Source of the DNA: Aquatica leii
Lineage: Eukaryota; Arthropoda; Insecta; Coleoptera; Lampyridae
Direction of reading: 5' to 3'
DNA length: 64,000 bases
Assembly: GCA_035610365.1 (NCBI GenBank)
Contig: CM069436.1
Location: 90,025,912-90,089,911 of the forward strand
The position numbers were made by a program, and so were the translations under genes. Positions 56,629-64,000 of the stretch are shown here, piece after piece (the stretch's first letter is position 1; each line of letters starts with the position of its first letter). The notes below the pieces were generated by a model. The model was not told where the DNA came from. It made no database searches and was given only the letters and a program-made list of their open reading frames with translations.

Positions 56629-57835
56629 GAGGGATAGTGGTAGGGAAAGCTAAGGTGGCTAAGGAGGCAAAGGAAATGAAAGAGATGATGAAAACGCTAG
56701 AAAAATATATGAAAAAAAAAGGATTGGAAGTAAACACGGAGAAAACAAAGATAATGATATTTAGAAAAGGAGGGGGGAAAAGAAAAAGAGAGGAGTGGAG
56801 ATGGAGGGATGAGAAAGTGCAACAAGTGAAGGAATTTACATACCTGGGCTACACGATGAAACAGGATAATAAAGAGGGAGAACACATAAAGGAAAGGGTG
56901 AAGAAAGGAAACAGGCTAATAGGACAAGTATGGGGTGTGGGGGAAAGAATTTTCAAGATGGATATAAAAAAAGAAAATTGCTGTTCGAAAAATTAATAAA
57001 GGGTGGTAAATGTATGGAGCGAAAATATGGGGCTGGAGGGAGTGGAGGGAGGTAGAGGGGCTACAGGAAAAATACTGAGATGGGTGTTAGGATTGGACAG
57101 GGATACACCGGGGTATATTGTGAGAGAGGAAGTTCAGATAAAAAAAATAAGGATTGAGACAGGAAAAAGAGCAATAAAATACGAGGAAGAAATGAGGGAA
57201 AAAACAGATTGCAAAATTCTGCAAGAATGTTGGAAAGAGATAAAGGGAGGGAAAGTGAAGTACGGACAGGAGGACAGAGAAGAGTATTACAAAAGAAATG
57301 GGTACGCGAGTAAAGAAGTGGAGAGATTAAGAGAAGAGGGGGTAGGGACAAGAGAAGAAATAATAAGGAGAGATAGAGACATCGAAAAATAAGAAAGATG
57401 GACAAAGATAAAAGAGAGCAGATATAATAGGAATTATAAAGATATCAAGGGTGAAGGGGTGCCGGAATATTTAAAAGACAGTGAGATTAAAAGCAACGAA
57501 AGGAAAAAAATGGTGGCAAGGTTCAGATGTTGCAACGAGGAGTTAGGGAACAAATATTGGAAGGAAAAACCAGAAAAGTTGTGCAGGCTATGTGGAGAAG
57601 AAATGGAAGATCTGAACCACATGAGAAAGAGATGCAGGGAACTAAGAGAAGAGGTGATGAAAACAGTGGATATCTTAGATGAAAACGGAAAAGGAGCGGA
57701 ATGGATGGAGGAAGTATGGAGCAGGAGGAAAAAGTTAAGGGGGGAGCAGGGATAAGAAAATGTAATATATATGTATAGACAACACGACCAAATTTGTAAG
57801 CCAAATGGCAATGAATAAAGTTAAACTTATATAAT
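56629..57835 (+). mobile_element. LINE 3' end inserted in the 5' LTR
   Basis: 1,207 bp flanked by the 8-bp duplication AAGTATTA (56,621-56,628 and 57,836-57,843). It is a 5'-truncated non-LTR retrotransposon carrying the end of its ORF2, a short 3' tail with AATAAA (57,814-57,819) and no poly(A). The plus strand is strikingly purine-rich and poor in C compared with everything around it. Confidence 0.88.
56637..57755 (+). pseudogene. LINE reverse transcriptase C-terminus and CCHC
   Basis: The frame starts VGKAKVAKEAKEMKEMMKTL, EKYMKKKGLEVNTEKTKIM, DEKVQQVKEFTYLGYTMKQD, HIKERVKKGNRLIGQVWG: the thumb of a LINE RT (N..KTK.M.F, V..F.YLG). After a frameshift: GKILRWVLGLDRDTPGYIV, REEVQIKKIRIETGKRAIKY. 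After a stop near 57,390: SRYNRNYKDIKGEGVPEYL, KKMVARFRCCNEELGNKYW, and the zinc motif CRLCGEEMEDLNHMRKRC. The polymerase active site is not included. This R1/I-like tail occurs in many insects; the exact clade is uncertain. Confidence 0.82.
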
Positions 57836-57908
57836 AAGTATTAAATAAAATATAGAAATACATGACACGGCGCAGTCGCGGTGGAGAGAGAGTGAGGTTA
57901 GAAAAAAA

Positions 57909-58329
57909 AATGGAGTGTTTTAAACCGCCAAAATGTATGGATCTTACCGGAAATTTATGTGTAAACTGGAAGAAATTTAAACAGTCCCTAGAAATATTTT
58001 TAGTAGCAACGGGAAAATCTGCTGCAACATCCGAGACCAAAGTTGCAATCATATTAAATTTAATAAGAGAAGAGGGATTGAAAGTTTATAATACGTTTTC
58101 ATTGCAAGAAAAAAAATGTAATTATGATGATGTAATAGCCGCGTTTGAGTCATACTGTATACCAAATGTAGTTTACGAGAGGTACGTCTTCTATAAGAGG
58201 GATCAAAAAGAAGCGGAGCCGTTCGAACAATTTTTAACAGAAATAAAGAACTTATCTGCAAGTTGTGAATTTGAGACCTTGAATGACCAAATGGTTCGTG
58301 ATCGTATTGTGTTGGGAGTCAATGACACC
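57909..58329 (+). pseudogene. Gypsy gag, 5' part
   Basis: From the ATG at 57,909: MECFKPPKCMDLTGNLCVNW, KKFKQSLEIFLVATGKSA, KVAIILNLIREEGLKVYNTF, FESYCIPNVVYERYVFYKRD, PFEQFLTEIKNLSASCEF and DQMVRDRIVLGVNDT. This is the capsid of a mag/K02A2.6-type gag (W..W...F...L.A, R..F..R.Q...E....F...L). It is cut after VNDT at 58,329 by a solo LTR; the frame shown after that point is LTR sequence. The family's next residues (L.ERLLR...LTL..A) resume at 59,794. The first exon of coding is otherwise undamaged. Confidence 0.82.
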
Positions 58330-59789
58330 TGTTACGGACGAAATTTTCATTACGTACGGCTGTGTATATTGACTTGAAATTAGATTTCGGATTTTGACGC
58401 CCTCTTCCGATTTTTGGTCGCGACTGTCATTTGTACGACAAACTTTCGAAGCTGTCGATTGTCTAAAATGGTCGGTACGCCTTGAGTAATTTCTTTTTCC
58501 AATACCATCCGGAATAATGGAAATTCAATTGTAATTACATTAAGTGCATAAAATATTTGAGGCGTCACCGGGTAAGCTAATTGCTGTCGTTTATTAAAAC
58601 TCTGTTGTAATTTCTCGTAATTTGATAGCCGTTCCGCCACGTGCTGGCATCTGTTCCTATTCGATAACGAATTATGAAGGATTAATTTCGAACAATACTT
58701 TCGTAGGACGAGTATAATTCGATTTATAAGGCAAATGGTTAAAATTTAATGAACCGAAGCTAATCACACTTCGACGAGATTCTACTCAGGCGGCATATAC
58801 CTGCTAAATCACCTGTCCTCGACGGTGTATAACAGCATTCAACAACCGGGTTATGCTTTATGTATTTTCGTTAACAATAAGTAATCATTTTTGTAGATTT
58901 TGCTTTCGTGAGGCATTGGTTTGACACGACTTGCTACTTAAGAGTGATTTCAGGCTCGCTTGCCGGGGAAAGCGCTTTTTCTTCGATCGAGTAGAAGCTC
59001 CTGTATTATGGGTAAGTTGTTTTACTTATTTGTTCGTTGTCAGAAAGGTCGCTCACGAAACTTTTACTAATATTAATTCCGTAATTATTAACATTGTTGT
59101 ATTACCATTTAGGTAGTAATTTTGCTTATTTTGTGTTGCGCATGCTGTGTACAACCAATAATTATTACGATAGTTTAGTATTAATGCAGTAATTGTTATC
59201 ACTGTTTTATCATCAGTAAGGTCGTATTATTACTTTCTTTGTATGTTTCGTATACGGTGTACTACCAATAACTATTACGATAGTTTAGTATTAATTCAGC
59301 AATTATTAGCACTGTTTTATTGTCAGTAATGCCGTATTTTTAATTATGTCGTGTATTTCGCATACTGTATACAAACAATATTTACTATGAACTATTCTTC
59401 GCTGGTCATTTCAACGTAACTTACTTATGTATTGTGTTGCCGATACTACTGGCATTTCTGTAATGAGAATTCGATATACCTGTGATAATCATCAACGATT
59501 TTAAATTAAAGTTGTATTGTGGTTACTTGTTCTTTTATGACAACATACCTTCCTCTTTGGATCGTCGTTATCTCATAACAAACGTTGGCTACTCGAACAG
59601 CCGAGTATAAGGATTACGAACCTTCAATTGAGTTACAAGTTTGCACCGTCTGTCGTGAGCGAGACAGAAGTTACTTTGGATCAGCTCTGGCGCCCTTAAG
59701 CATATTTTCTGTGTTATCTGTAAACCTCCCCTATCCCCGACTATTGTGAGTTGGCCGTGCAAGGTTCGTAAAACCAAAAGCTTGTAACA
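58330..59789. mobile_element. solo LTR, 1,460 bp, in Gypsy gag
   Basis: Starts TGTTACGGACG and ends GCTTGTAACA, flanked by CACC on both sides (58,326-58,329 and 59,790-59,793). Its ends match the 5' LTR at 29,116. No internal region remains, so the element was probably lost by recombination between its two LTRs. It contains a 110-bp tandem repeat at 59,136-59,395. Confidence 0.9.
59136..59395. repeat. 110-bp tandem repeat in the solo LTR, about 2.4 copies
   Basis: Units start at about 59,136, 59,246 and 59,356 with TT[GT]CG[CT]AT[AG]C, then CCAATAA[TC]TATTACGATAGT, TTTAGTATTAAT, CACTGTTTTAT and GTCAGTAA or ATCAGTAA. The first two copies are complete and the third is partial. The 85-bp repeat of the 29,116 LTR is absent, so the LTR middle is a hot spot for repeat turnover. 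Confidence 0.82.
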
Positions 59790-59793
59790 CACC

Positions 59794-60480
59794 ATCCTAT
59801 AGGAAAGGCTGTTGCGGACCGAAAACTTGACCTTGCAGAAGGCAGTGGAGTTAGAGCAGCGGAAATCACCAAAACACATATGAAAACACTACAAGTGACG
59901 CACAGGACCGTAGAAGCTCTTTGTTTCAAAGACAAAAGTGTTAAGAAAGAAGAGAAAAATAAACAAGTAAGTAGGAAGAATAGTGATGAATTTAAATGTT
60001 ATAGGTGCTCAAATTGGCATGACCCACGAGAATGTCCCGCATTTCGACAAAAGTGTAACAAATACAACCCCCTAAATTATTTCGCAAAAAACTGTAAAGT
60101 TAAAAATGTCGGAGAAGTAGATGTTGATGACAAAAATGAGACAGATGAATTTTGCCTTAATACTGTAAGTATTTTAAATATTAATAAAGAGAACACTTGG
60201 GTAGAAAATCTTAAATTAGAAGATAAGGTAGAAGTAAGTTTCAAATTAGATAGTAGAGCGCTCAAGTGAATATTTTACCAGAAAATTTTTTAAATAATTT
60301 TGACTCACATATAAAAGTGAAACCAACTAGAATGACGTTATTGGCATTGCAAATTTAAATTGTGAATCGAAAAATAATTGTAAAGTGTATGATAAGTTTG
60401 CAATGGTTAAAGAAAATGTACAACCAATTCTAGGATAAGATTCATGCATTAAGTTAAATTTAATTAAGAAAGTTGATAAT
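59794..60480 (+). pseudogene. Gypsy gag end, zinc knuckles and protease
   Basis: After the CACC duplication: IL-stop-ERLLRTENLTLQKAVELEQ, then (59,846 on, shifted) AAEITKTHMKTLQ. The knuckle region reads CYRCSNWHDPRECPAF, and the second knuckle KCNKYNPLNYFAKNC has both the second Cys and the His changed to Tyr. The protease starts NTWVENLKLEDKVEVSFKLD and its active site is DSRA instead of DTGA. A one-base shift then gives VNILPENFLNNFD. The damaged active site would prevent gag-pol processing. Confidence 0.8.
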
Positions 60481-61234
60481 TTGAGTGCCACTAAAACAAA
60501 AGAACAATTCATAAATGATAATAAAGATCTGTTTAAAGGTTTTGGTAACTACAAAGAGAAATGTACAATAGAGATTAAAGAAAATGTACAACCAAGTGTT
60601 AATCCACCCAGGCGAATTCCATTTGCAATTCGTAATAAACTTAAAGAAAAATTAATAAATTTAAAAAAACGTGGAGTTATTGCTAAAGTTTCTACTTCTA
60701 ATAGTGGGATTAATAACCTGGTTATAGTTGAGAAACCAGACAAAACGCTACGCTTATGCCTGGATCCAAAAAATTTAAATTTTGCCATAAAGAGACTACC
60801 AAATGTATTGATACCTATCTTGGATGATATCAGTGAAAAATTGGCAACTAGGTCGATTTTCTCAGTGCTTGGTTTTAAAGAAGGTTTTTGGCATGTTCCG
60901 TTAGATAGAAAATCTAGTGATTTGTGCATTTTTAGCACACCATTCGGTTGCTGGAAATTTTTGAGGTTACCTTATAGCTTTAGTATGGCTCCAGAATTTT
61001 TTCAAAACATAAACATGAAATATTTTGGAGATATTGAGGGAATTATAATTTATTTTGATGATGTACTTATTGCTGCATCAAACCTGAGTGAACATGACAA
61101 ATTTTTAAATAAAGTAATCAATAGGGCAAGAAATGTTGGAGTGAAATTTAATAAGGAAAAGTTTCACTGCTGAGAAAATAAAGTCTCTGGGTCACATATT
61201 TAGCAAATCAGGCAAACAGATTGATCCAGATCGT
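60481..61234 (+). pseudogene. Gypsy reverse transcriptase
   Basis: The open frame 60,481-61,173 carries DLFKGFGNYKEKCTIEI, PPRRIPFAIRNKLKEKL, LKKRGVIAKV, VIVEKPDKTLRLCLDPKNLN, FSVLGFKEGFWHVPLD, ICIFSTPFGCWKFLRLPYSF, and the catalytic IIIYFDDVLIAA. The first catalytic Asp position reads VLGF where VDAK or LDA.. is usual, so that Asp is lost. A frameshift at 61,170 leads to SAEKIKSLGHIFSKSGKQID. The length and motif order are typical of the K02A2.6-like Gypsy group. Confidence 0.87.
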
Positions 61235-61855
61235 GTGACCTTGTTAGAAATAAAAAGTCCTACTAATAAGAAGGAATTACGGTCCATGCTAAGAATGTTT
61301 AATTTTTTAAGACAATTTATACCAAACTTAGCTGAATTATCGGCACCTCTTAGAAATTTTCTTAAAAATAATATAATTTGTCAATGGTTGTCACAGCATA
61401 TAGAGGCTGTAGAGAAAATTAAAAGTAAGCTGATAACAGATCTTACTTTGGCTAATTATGACAGCAGTAAAGAATTAATAATACCGGCAGATGCATCCCA
61501 AAGTGGTATTGGCTGTTGTCTAATGCAAAACAGTCAACCAAACTTATGCAACCTGTAACTTAAGTGCTGCAGAGTGCAACTTTGCACGGATAGAAAGAGA
61601 ACTATTAAGTATTGTTTATGCAACAGGAAAATTTCATAACTATATTTATGGTCGTAAGGTTAAAATAACAACTGAATATAAACCGCTCATTAACTTGGTA
61701 AATAAGAAAGCGTCTGATATAGCGTCCAGCAGACTAAAAAGAATGAGAATTAAATTGTATAACTATGACATAAATTTGGTTTACTTACCTGGCAACTTTA
61801 TGTATATAGCTGATCTGTTATCTCGTTCGTATTCCCACAATGAACTGGCAGACGA
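61235..61855 (+). pseudogene. Gypsy RNase H
   Basis: Frame 61,235-61,558 has KELRSMLRMFNFLRQFIPN, LSAPLRNFLKNN, LIIPADASQSGIGCCLMQN; the first catalytic Asp is in DAS. After a shift: SAAECNFARIERELLSIVYA, FHNYIYGRKVKITTEYKPL, where the usual TDHKPL reads TEYKPL, then RLKRMRIKLYNYDINLVYLP, GNFMYIADLLSRS. The domain order is complete; a frameshift near 61,555 and the altered TDH motif damage it. Confidence 0.84.
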
Positions 61856-63200
61856 TAGTTGGAGTAATGAAGTTGTACACTCGATTTGTAGAAGTCTTAA
61901 TATCACAGAAATGAAAAAGGCTGAATTTCAAAAACACACAAATGCAGACCCTACACTCAAGGAAATCAAAGAATATTATTATAATGGTTGGCCAAGAAAT
62001 AAAGTTCTAATTTCAGAATGTGCAAAAGCATATTACAATTACCAAAATAAAATTAGATTTGAGGAAGGATTACTTTTTCTAAATTATAGAATAATAGTGC
62101 CATCAGCACTAAGGACATATGTACTAAAATTATTACATGAATCACATTTGGGAATAGTAAAAACAAAGGCTAGAGCTCGCGATACAATTTTCTGGCCAGG
62201 GGTAATGACAGAAATAGAAAATTTAATAACCCGCTGTAGCGTATGTGAAAAATATCAAAACTTAAACCAAAAAGAACCATTAATCACCCATGACATTCCA
62301 GATGTTCATTTTAATAAAGTTGTTTGTGATATTCTTGAGTTTGCAGGAAAGGATTATCTAGATATACAGGACTACTTCACAAAATGGTTGGAATTAATTC
62401 CATTATCTAGAAAAAACCGAAATAATTTCAAAGTTTAAAATGGTGTTTGCTACACATGGCATCCCTAAACAAATTATCAGTGACAATATGCACTTCAACT
62501 CTAATGAATGTAATGAATTTTCCAATAAATGGAACTTTGAAATTGTTACAAGTTTACCAAGATACCCAAGAAGTAATGGCCAAGCTGAAAGAGCAGTAAG
62601 CATAGCAAAAAAGATGTTGCGTAAGTGTAAGGATAGAGGAATAGATATCGAAACAGCTCTCCTAGAATTTAGAAATACTCCAATTAGTGGATTGAACGTG
62701 TCCCCGGCTCAATTATTGTTTAGTCGTCGAACTAGGACTAAATTGCCAATACACCCAAGTTTCTTAAAACCAACCATAGTAGTAGGGGCACATAAACAAA
62801 TAAAATCAAGGTAACTTCAATATAAACAGTTATTTGACAGGAACACTGCTTTAAAACTAGGGTTAAATTGTGGTGATAATGCAGTCATGCATCATAATAA
62901 AAAATGGGAACCTGTAAAAGTAATGACAAAAGTAACAACCCCAAGATCATATAACGTTCTAAACCAAAATGGAGAATTATTAAGACGCAACTCTTTCATT
63001 TGCGAAAATCATATAATGAATTTAACGAAAGTCGCAAATCTCTAGATGATCAATTGACAATCTAAATAAAAATTTTGGTGCCAATGCATCTGGTAGTAAG
63101 TCTGTAGTTAAATGATGTTAAAAATGGTGTGACTACACGTGGTGGTCGGTTAATAAAACCACCAGTTAAATATAAGGATTTTGTTTCATAAGACGGAAGG
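61856..63200 (+). pseudogene. Gypsy integrase and 3' end
   Basis: The H2C2 finger reads LLHESHLGIVKTKARARDTI, FWPGVM, CSVCEKYQ. The core has VVCDILEFAGKDYLDIQDYF, TKWLELIPL (first Asp at CDI), then a frameshift at about 62,438 and GIPKQIISDNMHFNSNECNE (second Asp), LPRYPRSNGQAERAVSIAK (catalytic Glu). All three acidic residues survive. The tail reads LLEFRNTPISGLNVSPAQLL, FSRRTRTKLP, then KQLFDRNTALKLGLNCGDN and a GPY-like end to about 63,030. The polypurine-like AGACGGAAGG (63,191-63,200) abuts the 3' LTR. Confidence 0.85.
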
Positions 63201-63327
63201 TGTAATGTATGTAAGCCGGTCAAGGTAGAAGAGACACATCCTAAGTAACGCACTCATGAATCTGTATCTCATGTTCATCGTGTATCATAATTAATAAGTA
63301 TTAAATAAAATATAGAAATACATGACA
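63201..63327 (+). repeat. 3' LTR of the Gypsy element, 127 bp
   Basis: Starts TGTAATGTATGTAAGCC and ends ATACATGACA, followed by the duplication AATCC. Complete, with four differences from the reassembled 5' LTR. Confidence 0.9.
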
Positions 63328-63332
63328 AATCC

Positions 63333-64000
63333 CGTGTTAGTGGTGTTTTTTATTTTCGTAGATTATTGGAACAGTAGTAACTAGGAAACAAGGAAACTTT
63401 TAATTTTGAACAATGACGTGTAATTGTAGTCTGACTTTGACCCTATGCGCTTCTTAATTAAAATATAGTTACGGTTAAAGAAACTCTACAGGTAGAAGCG
63501 TCGTATTACTAAAAACAAAATGTCGATTGAACCACAAATTTATTTAGAACGACGCTTTGTACAGTTTTCAAAATTGCGAATGGACTTTGAACTGATTGAA
63601 TTGTAATGAACTAAACTTCAATAAGTAATTATGAGACATAACACTATGCGGTAACAAAACGGACCTCTGGTGTATTCGTTTATGCCACAGGTACAGAGTT
63701 ATATAAAGTTGTTAAACAACTCGAGGAATGAATCAACTACCTCAAACATTTACGACGAGCACTAAGTTATTCTACGTACAAATATCTAAGGGAATTACTC
63801 AGCCGATTCAACAAATGTGCAATATGTAACTATCTGATACATGTGAATAATCCCTCCGTTACCCACAGCGAGCACTAAGGTACTCGACGTACGAATAACA
63901 GAGAGTGTTAAAAAATTATGGACGGATTGATGAAAATGCGACAAGTGAAAATCATGTCTAGGTCGATCCAATGGTCAGTGCTTGTTTAATCAGCAGTTTG
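63333..64000. other. spacer with a two-copy repeat of period about 115 bp
   Basis: GCGAGCACTAAGGTACTCGA (near 63,868) and CGAGCACTAAGTTATTCTAC (near 63,755) begin similar 40-bp blocks that continue ACGTAC[AG]AATA. Two copies about 113-115 bp apart could be the edge of a satellite that continues past the window. No gene recognised. Confidence 0.4.

Larger units (their letters stand above)
56526..57867 (+). repeat. 5' LTR of the Gypsy element, interrupted
   Basis: 56,526-56,628 and 57,844-57,867 together equal the 127-bp 3' LTR. The interruption at AAGTATTA is the LINE insertion. CGGCGCAGTCGCGGTGG follows the LTR at 57,868 and is probably the primer binding site, though I did not match it to a specific tRNA. 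Confidence 0.88.
56526..63327 (+). mobile_element. Ty3/Gypsy retrotransposon with two nested insertions
   Basis: The element has 127-bp LTRs (TGTAATG...CATGACA) and a 5-bp target duplication AATCC. Subtracting the LINE in the 5' LTR and the solo LTR in gag leaves about 4.1 kb with gag, protease, RT, RNase H and integrase in the standard order. The two LTRs differ at about four of 127 positions (roughly 97% identity). The short LTRs and pol motifs (YFDD, K02A2.6-like integrase) fit the mag-type branch of Ty3/Gypsy. Frameshifts are few, so it is one of the younger elements here. Confidence 0.9.

Noticed and set aside
57061..57811. antisense Leu/Ser/Pro-rich frames
   Set aside because: They mirror the purine-rich LINE coding strand, whose sense frames have clear RT and zinc-finger motifs.

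Overview
The window is AT-rich eukaryotic DNA, almost certainly from an arthropod and most likely an insect. It is a graveyard of transposable elements: piggyBac, PIF/Harbinger, ZBED-type hAT, Penelope-like, BEL/Pao, Copia, several Ty3/Gypsy-type elements, two LINE remnants and several MITEs. A tRNA-Lys-type primer binding site, Arc-like gag capsids and TTAA/TA target sites all fit an insect. No intact host gene was recognised. The one non-transposon candidate is a tiny two-exon reading frame at 54,697-55,206.

Layout. 1-11,500: scattered decayed DNA with a Penelope-type GIY-YIG endonuclease scrap, a broken piggyBac transposon (3,815-5,834), and a LINE remnant split by a 1.2-kb MITE (7,085-8,306). 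11,500-23,100: a Penelope reverse transcriptase missing its YVDD core, two gag fragments in opposite orientation, a dead Harbinger transposase, a foldback MITE and a second Penelope endonuclease scrap. 23,376-27,840: a decayed minus-strand Ty3/Gypsy element with an Arc-like gag. 28,427-34,935: a hAT transposase gene cut in two by an LTR element (29,116-34,413, 4-bp target duplication) whose single ORF fuses gag directly to an integrase zinc finger. 35,346-36,410: a BEL/Pao pol remnant. 37,770-53,147: a Copia element whose reverse transcriptase is split by about 11.5 kb of foreign DNA. 56,526-63,327: a Ty3/Gypsy element with both LTRs and a 5-bp target duplication, itself invaded by a LINE 3' end (in its 5' LTR) and by a solo LTR (in gag). 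That solo LTR belongs to the same family as the element at 29,116.

The most interesting signal is the 11.5-kb insert in Copia. It consists of three adjacent segments (38,958-42,400; 42,419-46,721; 46,770-50,466), each bounded by (TA)n. The three share almost no sequence but have the same end architecture. A short motif private to each segment sits about 17-21 and 48-54 bp from both ends. At one end of each segment the same private motif forms a hairpin at about +70, and a further copy sits about 283-300 bp in beside a shared CAAC[G/A]TTG box. The private motifs are GTCACTTCC, GTGGCACCC and TTGAGCCCG. Conserved spacing with a changing motif is what one would expect of a mobile-element family whose end-binding protein and sites have co-diversified. 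The third segment also holds a decayed ORF with an HGK...CDG.GG signature (48,839-49,330), which may derive from that family's own protein.

Insertion order can be read in several places: hAT before the LTR element; Copia before the (TA)n-bounded segments; the 56,526 Gypsy before the LINE and the solo LTR; the LINE at 6,841 before the MITE.
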